A DNA stretch of 64,000 bases from NCBI GenBank assembly GCA_015055945.1, contig SVHH01000001.1:62001-126000 (forward strand), written 5' to 3'. Both the position numbers and the translations under genes were made by a program. Under the pieces are notes generated by a model, which saw only the letters and a program-made list of their open reading frames with translations, ran no database searches and had not been told where the DNA came from. This document shows positions 40,382 to 50,682 of this stretch, in pieces (positions within the stretch are counted from its first letter, which is position 1; the number at the start of each line of letters is the position of its first letter). The DNA is from Clostridiales bacterium. Lineage in GTDB: Bacteria; Bacillota; Clostridia; Christensenellales; Borkfalkiaceae.

Positions 40382-41684
40382 TTTCCATATCCTCCTTAAA
40401 ACGAGAAATTTCTGCTAAACTTCTTTCAGCCTGAGCGCGCTTTCTCTCCGCCTTATCCCTTATAATTCTATCCATAGGCGGAAGTATACCGAAGTTTGCG
40501 TTCATCGGTTGAAAGTCTTTATTTTCAGTAGTAATATATTTTGCAAGCGAGCCGAGAACGGTTTTATCACTGACCGTTTCCACCTTTTCGCCGTTTAACT
40601 TTTTGCTTAAGTATAAGGCTGCCATCAAGCCGCTTGCCGCGCTTTCCACGTACCCTTCAACGCCGGTTATTTGACCAGCAAAGTAAACCTTGTCATGCTC
40701 TTTTAGAGAGTAATCGGGGTTTAATACTTTAGGTGAATTTATAAAGGTGTTTCTATGCATTACGCCGTATCTGAAATATTCGGCGTTTTTTAGTGCGGGG
40801 ATAAGCGAAAATACCCTTTTTTGTTCGCCCCATAAAAGATTTGTTTGAAAACCGACCATATTATACATAATTCCATCGGCATCTTCTTTCCTGAGTTGCA
40901 AACAAGCGTAAGCCCATCTACCAGTCTTTGGGTCGGTAAGCCCAACGGGTTTTAACGGTCCAAAACGGAGCGTGTCAAGTCCGCGTTCAGCCATAACTTC
41001 AACGGGCATACAGCCTTCAAAAACCGCAGAGTTTTCAAACCCGTGAAGTTCCGCCCTTTTAGCACTGCGGAGCGCGTCCATAAACGCTAAATATTCTTCT
41101 TTATTCATAGGACAGTTGATATGATCACCGTTGCCTTTATCGTACCTATCGCCAAAGAAGGCGTTTTCCATATCGATGCTGTCGAATTCTATAATAGGTG
41201 CGGACGCGTCGTAAAAAGATAGCCCGTCCCCTACTAAAGTTTTTATGTTTTGAGAAAGTTTTTCAGTGGTTAAAGGTCCGCTTGCAATAATCGTGTATTC
41301 ATCGGTGTCAATATCGGTAACTTCTTCACTGATATGCTCGATGTTTTCTTCTTCCTTTAACTTATTCGTAATATATTCTGCAAACTTTTCTCTATCAACC
41401 GCCAAAGCGTTACCCGCGGGAACTCTAGTTTTATCCGCCGCATCAATAACGAGCGAACCGAGCAAGCGCATTTCTTCTTTTAGTAATCCTGCCGCGTTGC
41501 CGTAAACGTCGTTGCTCTTTAATGAGTTAGAGCAAACGAGTTCCGCATATTTATCGCTTTTGTGAGCGGGTGTCTTTTGTAAGGGCTTAATGTCGTAAAG
41601 AGCGACTTTTACACCCCTTTTTGCTAATTGATAAGCGGCTTCTGCACCAGCGAGCCCGCCGCCGATTATTTTAACCTTTTGCAT
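40374..41684 (-). CDS. trmFO: tRNA m5U54 methyltransferase TrmFO
   Basis: [33 protein letters not shown]. Confidence 0.95.
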   Translation of the reverse strand: MQKVKIIGGGLAGAEAAYQLAKRGVKVALYDIKPLQKTPAHKSDKYAELVCSNSLKSNDVYGNAAGLLKEEMRLLGSLVIDAADKTRVPAGNALAVDREKFAEYITNKLKEEENIEHISEEVTDIDTDEYTIIASGPLTTEKLSQNIKTLVGDGLSFYDASAPIIEFDSIDMENAFFGDRYDKGNGDHINCPMNKEEYLAFMDALRSAKRAELHGFENSAVFEGCMPVEVMAERGLDTLRFGPLKPVGLTDPKTGRWAYACLQLRKEDADGIMYNMVGFQTNLLWGEQKRVFSLIPALKNAEYFRYGVMHRNTFINSPKVLNPDYSLKEHDKVYFAGQITGVEGYVESAASGLMAALYLSKKLNGEKVETVSDKTVLGSLAKYITTENKDFQPMNANFGILPPMDRIIRDKAERKRAQAERSLAEISRFKEDMEIE

Positions 41685-43836
41685 TTTGTCCGTGTTTACA
41701 TTTTTTATTCGAGCACTTAACTACGCCGTCAACTTCGATTAGGTAGTGTCCGCACTCTTCGCACTTTTTACCAGTGGGAATATCCCAACTCATAAACTTA
41801 CAATTAGGATAGCCAGAGCAGCCGTAGAAAGTTTTTCCGCCGCGACTGGTCATCTTCTTGGTTTCTCTACCACATTCGGGGCAAATACCAACGCTTTCAG
41901 TCATACTAACAGTGTGCTTGCAAGTGGGATAATTTGAACAAGCAAGGAATTTACCAAACTTACCTTCCCTTTCAACCATCATACCGCCGCACTTGGGGCA
42001 AATTTTATCGGTAGGAATAGTTACCTTTTCATTTACCGCCTTGATGTTTTGGCAAGCGGGATAATTTGAGCAAGCGTAATAGTTGCCATAGCGACCGCTG
42101 TTGATAATCATAGGTGCGCCGCACTTTTCACACACCACGTCGGTAAGTTTTGCGTTTTGCAATTTCTTGTTAAAGGGTGCGTAGAAGTCGGCAATAAGTT
42201 TATGCCAGTCCTTTCCGCCTTCGCCTATATCGTCGAGTGCGGTTTCCATTCTTGCCGTGAAAGATATTTCCATAATATCGGCAAAATACTTAACCAAAAA
42301 GTCGATAAGGTCGTAACTTATGTCGTTAGGAACTAGATATTTCTTTTCCTTTCTAACGTACTCACGCTTTTTGTCTGAAAGTTTAGCCATAATGGTTGCG
42401 TAAGTAGACGGTCTGCCGATGCCCTTGTCTTCCATGCTCTTGATAAGTGATGCTTCAGTATAGCGCACGGGGGGCTTTGTGAATTTTTGTTCTTTATTAA
42501 GTTGAAGAAGATTTAACAATTCGCCGTTAGATAGTACGGGAAGAAGTGCGTTTCCACTCTCTTCATCTTCTTCTTTTTTAGTGTCGTCATAAACGGCAAG
42601 ATAACCCTTAAATAACAAAGTTTTACCGCTAGTTTTGAAAGTGTATTCGTCCGCGGCTACGTCAACTGACACGCTGTCGTATTTTGCTTCAGCCATTTGC
42701 GATGCAATAAAGCGTTCGTAAATGAGTTTATATAACTTAAATTGATTTTTATCGAGTATACCTTGAACGCTTTCGGGCGTTTTGTTGATGTCGATAGGTC
42801 TAATTGCTTCGTGCGCGTCTTGCGCGTCCTTTTTAGAGCGGTAAACGTTGGGTTTTGCAGGCACGAACTCACTTCCGTAAGTTTTTGCGATAAAATCGCG
42901 CGCGTCCTTTTGTGCTTCGGCTGAAATTCTAACCGAGTCCGTTCTCATATAGGTAATGAGTGCCACATGACCCTTTGGTGTTTCAACACCTTCGTAAAGT
43001 CTTTGCGCAATTTGCATTACTTGCGGTGCGGTAAGGTTAAGCCTAATAGAGCCGTCTTGTTGCAAGGTTGAAGTGATATAAGGTGCGGGCGCGTGTGATT
43101 TTTGAACGGCTTTCTTTACGTTCTTAACGTAAAACTGTGCACTCTTAAGTACGCTTTCAACGCCGTCCGCTTCTTCTTTAGAAGAAGGTTTATACTTCTT
43201 TCCAGCCTTTTCGGTAAGTAACACCTTAAACGCGCTTTTGCCGTTAGGTTGAACGTCCGCCTTTAAGTTCCAGTATTCTTGGGGCTTAAAGTTCATAATT
43301 TCACGCTCTCTATCGACAACCATTTTAAGGGCAACCGATTGAACTCTACCAGCGGATAAGTTTTCGTTTAGTCTTGAACTTGCCGCGGGTGAAATGCTAT
43401 AACCCACTATTCTATCGAGAACGCGGCGCGCTTGTTGTGCATCAACCAAGTTTTTATCAATCTTTCTGGGATTTGCAAGCGCTGCTTTTACGGCTTTTTC
43501 AGAAATTTCGTTAAACTCAATTCTATTAACGTCGTTTTCATCAAGACCTAAAACTTCCGCCAAGTGCCAAGATATTGCTTCACCTTCTCTATCCGGGTCG
43601 GTTGCAAGATATACTTTATCGGCTTTTTTAGCCAAAGTTTCAAGTCTTTTAATGTCTTGCTTTTTTTCGGGCGCAACAACGTAGTGCGGCTCGAAATTGT
43701 TAGAAATGCTTATCCCCATATAGTTAACGGGCAAATCTCTAACGTGCCCTTTAGACGCGTCAACCTTATAATCGCCCTTTAAGAATTTTTCAATGGTTTT
43801 TGCCTTGTGTGGAGATTCCACGATAATAAGTTGCAT
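41671..43836 (-). CDS. topA: DNA topoisomerase I
   Basis: Toprim IVESPHKAKTIEKFL; RVQSVAL; C-terminal zinc fingers. Confidence 0.96.
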   Translation of the reverse strand: MQLIIVESPHKAKTIEKFLKGDYKVDASKGHVRDLPVNYMGISISNNFEPHYVVAPEKKQDIKRLETLAKKADKVYLATDPDREGEAISWHLAEVLGLDENDVNRIEFNEISEKAVKAALANPRKIDKNLVDAQQARRVLDRIVGYSISPAASSRLNENLSAGRVQSVALKMVVDREREIMNFKPQEYWNLKADVQPNGKSAFKVLLTEKAGKKYKPSSKEEADGVESVLKSAQFYVKNVKKAVQKSHAPAPYITSTLQQDGSIRLNLTAPQVMQIAQRLYEGVETPKGHVALITYMRTDSVRISAEAQKDARDFIAKTYGSEFVPAKPNVYRSKKDAQDAHEAIRPIDINKTPESVQGILDKNQFKLYKLIYERFIASQMAEAKYDSVSVDVAADEYTFKTSGKTLLFKGYLAVYDDTKKEEDEESGNALLPVLSNGELLNLLQLNKEQKFTKPPVRYTEASLIKSMEDKGIGRPSTYATIMAKLSDKKREYVRKEKKYLVPNDISYDLIDFLVKYFADIMEISFTARMETALDDIGEGGKDWHKLIADFYAPFNKKLQNAKLTDVVCEKCGAPMIINSGRYGNYYACSNYPACQNIKAVNEKVTIPTDKICPKCGGMMVEREGKFGKFLACSNYPTCKHTVSMTESVGICPECGRETKKMTSRGGKTFYGCSGYPNCKFMSWDIPTGKKCEECGHYLIEVDGVVKCSNKKCKHGQNAKG

Positions 43837-44931
43837 TTAATCCTCCAAATCATTACGGGTAAGCCCGTAAACGTTTCCACTCTTAACGACAAGCCCTTTA
43901 ATTTCAAGCACGGAAAGGAGTGGAGTTATTTCAAACACTTGCTTTGAAAGCGCAGTGCATAATTTTTCAATATGAAGTGAACCGTCTTTTAAGAGTGCAA
44001 CGATTTGCTTTTCTTCATCGGTTAATTTAACGTTTTCTTTTTTCGCCGTTTTAACGTAAAAATCTAAGATGTCTTGCGGGGTGTCGGTAAGCAGCGCGCC
44101 TTTCTTTATAAGGTCGTTGCACCCTGCTCCGCTAGGGATATCTACGCTATACGGAATAGCGAATAAATCTTTGCCAAAATCGTTTGCGTATTCCGCGGTA
44201 TAAAGCGTTCCGCTAGTCTTTCCACCGCTCACTATAAGCACGCCTTTTGAAAGCCCTGCAATAAGCCTATTCCTTACAGGAAAGTGAAAGGGTTTTGGAA
44301 TAGTTTCGGGCGGATATTCACTTAACACTAACCCGTTTTCAGCAACGCGGTTAATTATTTCCGAGTGGCTCTTGGGGTAAATATTATCAAGTCCACCAGC
44401 AATAATCGATACGGCTACCCCACCGTTATCAAGTGCCGTGGTAAGCACCGTTTTATCAACGCCTTCAGCAATACCAGTTATCAAAGTAAAACCCGCGCCT
44501 GCAAGTTCTAATGCATATCTTTGAGTAATCTTAATCGATATAGGTAAACTCTTTCTACTGCCGACTATACCGAAAGTGTCGCTGTTTAAAACAGATAAGT
44601 CGCCCTTATAATACAAAACGAGCGGCGGGCAAGTAATATTTAGTAGTGCACTTGGGTAATCTTCGGAAAAGTAAGTGGTTATAAAAATATTTTTCTTTTC
44701 AAGTTCGAAAAATATATTTTCTATATATTCGTTAGTTGCCGAATTTTTAATCGTACGGTATTCATTTTCACCCACCGCGGATGAAATATACCTTTCACAC
44801 TCTTTAATATAACTCTCTATATCAAGGTTTTCGGGCGCGTCTAAAAGCAATTGATACTTAAACTTATATTCAAGTCCCAAAAAACTGTCTAAAAATACGG
44901 CTAATTTTTCTATTTTAGAATAATTTTTCAT
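43837..44931 (-). CDS. dprA: DNA-processing protein DprA
   Basis: GIVGSRKSLPISIKITQRYALELAGAGFTLITGIAEGVD. Confidence 0.95.
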   Translation of the reverse strand: MKNYSKIEKLAVFLDSFLGLEYKFKYQLLLDAPENLDIESYIKECERYISSAVGENEYRTIKNSATNEYIENIFFELEKKNIFITTYFSEDYPSALLNITCPPLVLYYKGDLSVLNSDTFGIVGSRKSLPISIKITQRYALELAGAGFTLITGIAEGVDKTVLTTALDNGGVAVSIIAGGLDNIYPKSHSEIINRVAENGLVLSEYPPETIPKPFHFPVRNRLIAGLSKGVLIVSGGKTSGTLYTAEYANDFGKDLFAIPYSVDIPSGAGCNDLIKKGALLTDTPQDILDFYVKTAKKENVKLTDEEKQIVALLKDGSLHIEKLCTALSKQVFEITPLLSVLEIKGLVVKSGNVYGLTRNDLED

Positions 44932-44932
44932 C

Positions 44933-46456
44933 TTATAACATTCCGTCGGAATGGCGATAACTTATCGCTTCCAAAATGTGTTCGGGGCGAATATCATCGT
45001 AAAGCGCCATATCCGCTATAGTTCTTGCGACCTTTATAATACGACTTCTTGCACGGGGTGATAAATGCAAAGTATCGTAAGCGTTCTTTAATATTTGTTC
45101 ACACTCGTTAGAGAGTTTACAATACTTCTTAATGTGTTTTTCGCCCATATCGCTGTTAGTTAAAATTCCGTCGTTCTTAAAGCGTTCTTTTTGGATAAGG
45201 CGTGTTCTATTTACCCTTGCCCTAATATCTTTTGAACTCTCTGCAAGTTCATCATCGGTAAGTTCTGAATATTTTACGCTGTCAACTTCCACTTGAATAT
45301 CAATTCTATCGAGAAGCGGCCCAGAAATTTTAGCCTTATATTTTGCAATCATTGCGGGTGAACAAGTGCACACTTTATCCGCGCTGCCGTAATTTCCGCA
45401 AGGGCACGGATTCATTGAGCCGCAAAGCATAAAGTTTGCGGGGTATTCAACAGAGCCCGTTGCGCGTGAAACGCTAATCACTCCGTCTTCTAAAGGCTGG
45501 CGCAACGATTCTAAAGTAGAACGATTATACTCAGGCATTTCGTCAAGGAAAAGTACTCCGTTATGTGCAAGTGAAATCTCACCCGGTCTTAAGTTGTGGC
45601 TACCACCAGTCATAGCAACGGTTGAAGCCGTGTGGTGCGGGCTTCTAAACGGACGCGCAAAAACAATACCGTCACAATCTTTAAGCATACCTGCAACTGA
45701 GTGAATTTTTGTTGTTTCAAGCGCTTCCGAAAAGGTCATATCAGGCATAATGGTCGGTATGCACTTTGCAAGCATAGTTTTACCAGTACCGGGCGCACCT
45801 ACGAACAACACGTTGTGTCCACCAGATACAGCAACTTCCAACGCGCGCTTTGCAACCTTTTGACCTTTAACGAGTGCCATGTCGCTATCGTAACAATTTT
45901 GAACTGCTGAAGTTACGTATTCCTTATGTTTAATAGGCTCTAAAACTTTAAGCCCTGAAAAATGGTCTACAACTTCTTTTAAACTTTGTGCTGCAATAAC
46001 TTCTATACCGTGCACGTAAGATGCTTCCACTTCGTTCGCCTTAGGTAAAATAAACTTTGTATAACCGTCTGATAACGCGGCGATAAGCGTGGGAAGTACG
46101 CCGTTAATTCTTCTTAAACCGCCGTCTAAAGAGAGTTCACCCATAAACACAACGCCGTCCGTTTCCGCAACGAGTTGACCGCTTGATTTAAGCAAGCCCA
46201 CCGCAAGTGCAAGGTCTAATGCAGAACCTTCTTTCTTAATATCCGCGGGCGCAAGATTTACGGTAATCTTTCTAGTGGGAACGGAAAACCCGCTATTTTT
46301 TAACGCTGAGCGAATACGCTCTTTTGATTCTCTAACGGCAGTGTCGGCAAGCCCAACCACGTCAAACGCAGGCAGTCCGTTATTGATATCCGTTTCAACT
46401 TCAACGGCAACGCCTTTTATACCTTGTAATGTAAAACCTAAAACTTTAGAAATCAT
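44933..46456 (-). CDS. YifB/ComM family Mg-chelatase-like ATPase
   Basis: FVGAPGTGKTMLAKCIPTIMP; HHTASTVAMTGG. Confidence 0.94.
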   Translation of the reverse strand: MISKVLGFTLQGIKGVAVEVETDINNGLPAFDVVGLADTAVRESKERIRSALKNSGFSVPTRKITVNLAPADIKKEGSALDLALAVGLLKSSGQLVAETDGVVFMGELSLDGGLRRINGVLPTLIAALSDGYTKFILPKANEVEASYVHGIEVIAAQSLKEVVDHFSGLKVLEPIKHKEYVTSAVQNCYDSDMALVKGQKVAKRALEVAVSGGHNVLFVGAPGTGKTMLAKCIPTIMPDMTFSEALETTKIHSVAGMLKDCDGIVFARPFRSPHHTASTVAMTGGSHNLRPGEISLAHNGVLFLDEMPEYNRSTLESLRQPLEDGVISVSRATGSVEYPANFMLCGSMNPCPCGNYGSADKVCTCSPAMIAKYKAKISGPLLDRIDIQVEVDSVKYSELTDDELAESSKDIRARVNRTRLIQKERFKNDGILTNSDMGEKHIKKYCKLSNECEQILKNAYDTLHLSPRARSRIIKVARTIADMALYDDIRPEHILEAISYRHSDGML

Positions 46457-46573
46457 TTTTTAGAGCAAGTAACTTCCTTTTTTATAAAACACACACTCTA
46501 TATATAATGTATAGAGCATATCACGATAATTATATATTATTTTTTTGTAAAAGTAAAACGAATAAAAGCATAA

Positions 46574-46604
46574 AAAAAGAACTTACTGAAAAATCAGTAA
46601 GTTC
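46574..46604 (-). terminator. Terminator of rplS
   Basis: Reverse strand gaacttactgatttttcagtaagttcttttttt. Confidence 0.85.
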
Positions 46605-46622
46605 TTAACGTCTTTTAGAAAA

Positions 46623-46970
46623 CTATCTTTTAATTTCTTTAACCTTAGCAGCCTTACCAGTACGAGCGCGCAAGTAGTAGAGTTTTGCTCTGCGAACTTT
46701 ACCGTGTCTAACAACTTGGATGTCAGCAACCTTAGGTGAGTGGATGGGGAAAGTTTTTTCGACGCCTACGCCGAAAGAAAGTCTTCTTACGGTGAAGGTT
46801 TCACTAATACCGCCGTGCTTTCTTGCAATAACGATACCTTCGAATGCTTGCAATCTTTCTCTATCGCCTTCGATAACCTTGATCATTACTCTTACGGTAT
46901 CGCCAACGTTGAATTCAGGAATGCTAGTTTTTACGTTTTCTTGATTGATGGCTTCAATAATTTTATTCAT
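46623..46970 (-). CDS. rplS: 50S ribosomal protein L19
   Basis: [57 protein letters not shown]. Confidence 0.97.
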   Translation of the reverse strand: MNKIIEAINQENVKTSIPEFNVGDTVRVMIKVIEGDRERLQAFEGIVIARKHGGISETFTVRRLSFGVGVEKTFPIHSPKVADIQVVRHGKVRRAKLYYLRARTGKAAKVKEIKR

Positions 46971-47086
46971 TTGCTTTTACCTCCGTTTAAATTAACGTTC
47001 ATTGTCATTTTTAATATCTTTTACGCAAGAGGAACGTCCAAAGCGTCTATTATAATAACATATTTTTAAGTTTAACGCAAGCGTTT

Positions 47087-47452
47087 TTACATAGAAAATG
47101 CATCAATTATATGATTTATTTCACCATTTTCTATTTCCACCACGTCAAACCTACAAGGCACGTCAAGTTTTTTCTCTCTTTGTAAAAATTCCGCCGCAAC
47201 CTTATAGTATTTTTCTTGTTTTCTTTGAGTAACCGCTTCACTCGGCGCACCGAATTCGTCGCCCGATCTCGTCTTTACTTCAACGAAAACTATATACTCT
47301 TTATCCTTTGCGATTAAATCAATTTCGCCGCAATAAGTTTTGTAGTTGGTTTTAAGTATGGTATAGCCTTTCTTTTTTAAGTATTCTCCTGCTCTCTTTT
47401 CGCCTGCTCTACCCAAAAGTTTTTTATAAAAGTTTTTCTGTGCAATTTGCAA
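47087..47452 (-). CDS. YraN family putative endonuclease (UPF0102)
   Basis: GRAGEKRAGEYLKKKGYTILKTNYKTYCGEIDLIAKDKEYIVFVEVKTR. Confidence 0.92.
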   Translation of the reverse strand: MQIAQKNFYKKLLGRAGEKRAGEYLKKKGYTILKTNYKTYCGEIDLIAKDKEYIVFVEVKTRSGDEFGAPSEAVTQRKQEKYYKVAAEFLQREKKLDVPCRFDVVEIENGEINHIIDAFSM

Positions 47453-48003
47453 GGTCCAATCTCCTTGATTTTGTCTATATGAACTTTCGTTCCATACCCT
47501 TTGTGCTTTTCAAAAGCGTATTCGGGATATTCTTTGGCAAATTCTATCATAAGGTTATCCCTATAAACCTTTGCTAAAATTGACGCGCAACCTATCGTAT
47601 GGCTCTTAGCGTCGCCCTTAATTAAGTATTCCGCATTAATACTTAGTCCAGTGTCAACACCGTCTACAAGCGTTATATCGGGCTTAATTTCTAACCCTTC
47701 AACTGCCATCGTCATACATTTTTTAACCGCGTTTAAGATGTTAATTTTGTCAATTTCTTCTTGCCAAACTTCAGCGATGTGATAGCAAACCGCTTTTTGT
47801 TTGATAATTTCGGCTAAAGCGTTGCGCTTTTTTTCGTTTAATTTTTTACTGTCGTCAACGCCTTCAATAATTTGATCTTTGGGCATAATAACCGCGCAAC
47901 AAACCACTGGGCCGGCAAGCGGACCTCTGCCCACTTCGTCTACGCCGGCAACCCATTTTGCGCCGTTATTATAATGCTTTCTTTCGTAATCTAACTTATC
48001 CAT
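47377..48003 (-). CDS. rnhB: Ribonuclease HII
   Basis: VAGVDEVGRGPLAGPVVCCAVI; KSHTIGCASILAKVYRD. Confidence 0.95.
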   Translation of the reverse strand: MDKLDYERKHYNNGAKWVAGVDEVGRGPLAGPVVCCAVIMPKDQIIEGVDDSKKLNEKKRNALAEIIKQKAVCYHIAEVWQEEIDKINILNAVKKCMTMAVEGLEIKPDITLVDGVDTGLSINAEYLIKGDAKSHTIGCASILAKVYRDNLMIEFAKEYPEYAFEKHKGYGTKVHIDKIKEIGPCKLHRKTFIKNFWVEQAKREQENT

Positions 48004-48004
48004 A

Positions 48005-48838
48005 TCAGTCGAGAATAATCTTGCCTATTCTTCCCTTTCTAAAATCATCTACGATAGCGGTTGCACACCTTTCGTAATCATATTCGCCACCGCGGCGCAA
48101 AAACCCCCTACGAACGCATATATCGTCGTAAAGTTCAATGGTCGGGCGTTCTAAATTTTCGATACCGTATTTGTTTTTTAGTGCCTCGGGGTAAGTTTCT
48201 TTTAACTCGTTAAGCAATTCAAACGCAAGGTCGCTAAAGTCGATGTTAGCGTCGTTCATACTGCCTATATAGGCTAGGTGCTTAGCAAGCGTTTGATTTT
48301 CAAACGCAGGGGGCATAGTGCCAGGTGTATCGAGAAGTTCAAGTTCTCTAAGTCTTACCCATTGTTTACCTTTAGTTACACCCGCTTTATTGCCAGTAAC
48401 CGTCTTTTTACCGCCGCAAAGCGCGTTGATAATGGTTGACTTACCAGTGTTAGGTATACCAGCGACCATAACCCTTATAGGCTTAAATACGCCTTTAAGT
48501 TTATTTCTTTCTAACTTATCTTTAAGTAGTGCAAAAATGCGTGAATATAGTAGGTCAACGGCACGCTTATCCATAGCGCTTACCGCAACCGTTTCTTTGC
48601 CTTCTTTAGTAAATTCCGCAATCGTTCTCTTTACGTCCTTAGCATCCACAAGGTCGGTTTTATTTAACACGTAAAGAACTTTTTTATTAGTAAAAAGTTT
48701 ATCGAGTTTGGGGTTTAGAGATGCTCTCGGTGCGCGCGCGTCCAAAACGATCATAACGCCGTCAACGGCTTTTACGTTTTCTTCCATCATGCGCATAGCA
48801 GCGGTCATGTGCCCTGGAAACCATTGTAAATGTTTCAT
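48005..48838 (-). CDS. rbgA: Ribosome biogenesis GTPase YlqF/RbgA
   Basis: Circularly permuted GTPase: NKTDL before GIPNTGKSTIINAL and DTPGT; WFPGHMTAAMR. Confidence 0.95.
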   Translation of the reverse strand: MKHLQWFPGHMTAAMRMMEENVKAVDGVMIVLDARAPRASLNPKLDKLFTNKKVLYVLNKTDLVDAKDVKRTIAEFTKEGKETVAVSAMDKRAVDLLYSRIFALLKDKLERNKLKGVFKPIRVMVAGIPNTGKSTIINALCGGKKTVTGNKAGVTKGKQWVRLRELELLDTPGTMPPAFENQTLAKHLAYIGSMNDANIDFSDLAFELLNELKETYPEALKNKYGIENLERPTIELYDDICVRRGFLRRGGEYDYERCATAIVDDFRKGRIGKIILD

Positions 48839-48840
48839 CT

Positions 48841-49515
48841 CTATTCTCCTTTCTCTAAAAGGTCGGGACGATTTTTAGCAGTGATTTCCTTAGATTTTTG
48901 CGCACGCCACTCGTCAATTTTGCCATGGTGTCCGCTGGTTAAAACTTCGGGAACTTTTAAGCCCATAAATTCTTGCGGGCGGGTGTAATGCGGATATTCA
49001 AGCATACCGCTTGCAAAACTTTCTTGCTCTAAAGATTCACTCTTTATAACGCCGTCAATATATCTTGCAACCGCGTCTACAACCGCCATTGCGGGAATTT
49101 CTCCACCAGTCAAAACAAAGTCGCCTATAGATAATTCTTCATCAATAAATAAGTCGATTACCCTTTGGTCAACGCCTTCGTAATGACCGCAAAGGAGCAA
49201 AATTCTATCTAGTTTACTAAACTCTATAACAACTTCTTGCTTAAACACTCTGCCACGGGGTGAAAGAAAAATTCTTTTCGCTTCGTGGTTGGGGTCAACC
49301 GCCTTAATAGCATCTGCAATAGGTTGTGGCATCATAACCATACCCGCACCGCCGCCAAAAGGCGTATCGTCACACTTTTTGTGTTTATCAAGCGTGTAAT
49401 CTCTTATATCAACGATATTGATTTCAAGTTTACCGCTGTCCACGGCCCTACCGATTATGCTGGTTTTTAAGGGCGCAAACATTTCTGGGAAAAGAGTTAA
49501 AACGTCAATCTTCAT
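48841..49515 (-). CDS. trmD: tRNA (guanine-N1)-methyltransferase
   Basis: MKIDVLTLFPEMF; GEIPAMAVVDAVARYIDGV; start set at MKIDV (ORF opens at 49533). Confidence 0.96.
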   Translation of the reverse strand: MKIDVLTLFPEMFAPLKTSIIGRAVDSGKLEINIVDIRDYTLDKHKKCDDTPFGGGAGMVMMPQPIADAIKAVDPNHEAKRIFLSPRGRVFKQEVVIEFSKLDRILLLCGHYEGVDQRVIDLFIDEELSIGDFVLTGGEIPAMAVVDAVARYIDGVIKSESLEQESFASGMLEYPHYTRPQEFMGLKVPEVLTSGHHGKIDEWRAQKSKEITAKNRPDLLEKGE

Positions 49516-50014
49516 AGCAAGACACCTCGTCAAGTCGCTCTTTAATTACAGTAATTTGTTTACTTTCAATATCGACCTTTTTCACAACTGCATTAAGGAA
49601 GGGAAAACGCATAATTCTATTATCGGTGCACTTTACCGTAAACACGTCCGTGCGCGCGGAGAAAATATCGGTAACTTCGCCTATCGTTTGCCCTTGTTCG
49701 GTAACGATATTGCAGCCGATGATATCCACTATAAAATATCTGCCTTCTTCAAGCGGAAGGGCGTTTTCTCTAGTAACGCACAAAAACTTACCGCGGAAAG
49801 TTTCCGCAGTATTTCTGTCGGGAATACCCGCCAACGACAAAAAGACCGTATCACCACCAATAACGGCTTTTATAACACGGTAAGTTTTATCGTCAATAAT
49901 AACTTCTTTAAGATTTTTAAAACGGTTGATATCGTCAGTTAAAGGCTGAACTTTTACTTCACCCTTAATGCCTTGTGGCTTAACGATAAGCCCGATTTTT
50001 AAGTTTTGTTGCAT
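49505..50014 (-). CDS. rimM: 16S rRNA processing protein RimM
   Basis: IGLIVKPQGIKGEVKVQPLTDDINRF. Confidence 0.94.
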   Translation of the reverse strand: MQQNLKIGLIVKPQGIKGEVKVQPLTDDINRFKNLKEVIIDDKTYRVIKAVIGGDTVFLSLAGIPDRNTAETFRGKFLCVTRENALPLEEGRYFIVDIIGCNIVTEQGQTIGEVTDIFSARTDVFTVKCTDNRIMRFPFLNAVVKKVDIESKQITVIKERLDEVSCYED

Positions 50015-50043
50015 TTTTCAAAAAAGGTAGAAAAACGGGGAAA

Positions 50044-50289
50044 TTAAATGTTTTCCCCGCGTTCCTTGATTTCAATATTATACTTTTTGTTTTCTTTCTG
50101 AGAGCCAGCACGAACAAGGGTACGGAGCGCCTTAGCAATTTTGCCTTGACGACCGATAACCTTACCCATATCACTGTCCGAAAGAGTAATGGTAACGTTA
50201 ACGGTTTTGCCAGCTTCTTGAACGTCGTATTCGATTTCTTCAGGCTTTTCAGCAAAACGGGTAACTACGTATTTAATAAGTTCTAACAT
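50044..50289 (-). CDS. khpA: KH domain RNA-binding protein
   Basis: DMGKVIGRQGKIAKALRTLVRA. Confidence 0.92.
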   Translation of the reverse strand: MLELIKYVVTRFAEKPEEIEYDVQEAGKTVNVTITLSDSDMGKVIGRQGKIAKALRTLVRAGSQKENKKYNIEIKERGENI

Positions 50290-50310
50290 AGTTTCTCCTT
50301 AAAAACGGAA

Positions 50311-50607
50311 TTACTTGCTGGACTTACGAACCTTCGTTTTAGCGGGCGAAAGTTTTTCGGGCTTGGGAATAACGCCTTGGTTAACGAGAATGTTCTTAAC
50401 GGTATCAGTAGGTTGAACGCCGTTAGCAAGCCACTTTTTAGCCTTTTCAGCATCGATAACGATTTCTGCGGGGTTAGCGGTGGGGTTATAGTGACCAACT
50501 TTGTCAATATAAGCACCATCACGTGCGTTTCTTGAATCGGTTACAACGATACGGTAGAAGGGAGACTTCTTATCACCCATTCTGGTTAATCTCATTTTTA
50601 CTGCCAT
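50311..50607 (-). CDS. rpsP: 30S ribosomal protein S16
   Basis: [42 protein letters not shown]. Confidence 0.97.
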   Translation of the reverse strand: MAVKMRLTRMGDKKSPFYRIVVTDSRNARDGAYIDKVGHYNPTANPAEIVIDAEKAKKWLANGVQPTDTVKNILVNQGVIPKPEKLSPAKTKVRKSSK

Positions 50608-50682
50608 TTTTTTGTTCTCCTTAAGTTTGATTTATATATTTTTAATTTTTTTTAATTTTAATAAATTTTGAAGCATAACGCC

